Shown here in pieces: positions 63,766 to 64,000 of a DNA stretch of 64,000 nt (the first letter of the stretch is position 1; each line of letters starts with the position of its first letter). Origin of the DNA: Tritrichomonas musculus (lineage: Eukaryota > Parabasalia > Tritrichomonadida > Tritrichomonadidae). The notes below the pieces were generated by a model. That model searched no databases. It saw only the letters and a list, made by a program, of their open reading frames with translations, and had not been told where the DNA came from. The DNA is taken from contig JAPFFF010000007.1 in the NCBI GenBank assembly GCA_039105265.1, positions 4,960,001 to 5,024,000 on the forward strand, given 5' to 3'. The translations under genes and the position numbers were made by a program.

Positions 63766-64000
63766 ATGCGCAAAAGGAGCAAATTAACTACAAGTTCATC
63801 ATCAGATGTAGAGTTCATCCCCACAAAACCATCGAACGGGGATAAAATAGACTTGGAATCGGATGACGAAAACGACTCTTTTGTCACGTCAGATCATAAT
63901 TCAGATTCACTTTCTGATTCAGAGTCAAAAGCTGCAATGACATCAGAATCGAATTCAGATTCCAAAATCGGAAGTGAATTTGAAATCAGTTCAGACTCCG
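63766..64000 (+). CDS. Acidic Ser/Asp-rich N-terminus of a gene running off the window
   Basis: The first ATG after an A run starts MRKRSKLTTSSSSDVEFIPT; 78 codons are open to the edge. The sequence is almost all S, D, E, N and K, so disordered and probably phosphorylated. The SSSDVEF...TKP block is shared with the protein at 56144-57673. The function lies in the missing part. Confidence 0.65.
   Translation, partial: MRKRSKLTTSSSSDVEFIPTKPSNGDKIDLESDDENDSFVTSDHNSDSLSDSESKAAMTSESNSDSKIGSEFEISSDS

Overview
This looks like a nuclear contig of a parabasalid protist, most likely Tritrichomonas or a close relative. The evidence is a DUF3447/ankyrin gene, BspA-type leucine-rich-repeat genes, divergent trichomonad-style kinases sharing a C-terminal tail, a kinase fused to Sel1 repeats, very AT-rich DNA (roughly a quarter G+C by eye), almost intronless genes, and a Kolobok-type transposon. 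The genus call is inference from family content; no rRNA or marker gene is present.

Layout. 1-8.3 kb: the 3' part of an acidic coiled-coil gene, a DUF3447 gene on the minus strand with decayed ankyrin units behind it, a clipped copy and an intact copy of a caspase-like gene, and a tRNA. 8.3-21.5 kb: a non-autonomous element with an 8-bp target duplication, a large BspA-like gene, a HECT remnant, a GH30-type glycosidase with flanking lectin-like domains, three more terminal-inverted-repeat (TIR) elements, a G+C-richer broken patch and a doubtful virus-like relic. 21.5-29.1 kb: a disordered protein with a myristoylation-type start, an odd tRNA-like gene, calnexin, cyclophilin and a pseudokinase. 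29.1-35.5 kb: two further TIR elements, a 21-bp satellite, a BTB-like coiled-coil gene and a BspA pseudogene.

36-41.2 kb: a 1744-residue degenerate DEAH helicase joined to an RBR-type ubiquitin ligase end. 41.5-43.4 kb: a frameshifted BspA-like gene sitting on a dispersed repeat. 43.4-51.3 kb: a WD40-type gene split by a 4.7-kb element flanked by TTAA, which carries a DDE transposase and a nested second element. 52.4-64 kb: a tetraspanin-like membrane protein, a kinase remnant, the second intact caspase-like gene in inverted orientation, an unknown protein, a Rab GTPase with a 30-nt intron, the kinase-Sel1 gene with 16 near-identical repeats, a second copy of the dispersed repeat, and the start of a gene whose N-terminus resembles that of the unknown protein at 56.1 kb.

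The genes do not form operons or one pathway. Housekeeping genes (calnexin, cyclophilin, Rab) are interspersed with expanded families (BspA, DUF3447/ankyrin, kinases, caspase-like) and at least eight TIR elements of five or more types. The strongest new observations are the TTAA element inside the WD40 gene, the helicase-RBR protein with lost helicase motifs, the pseudokinase, the series of unrelated non-autonomous TIR elements with readable target duplications, and the unusual tRNA-like gene.
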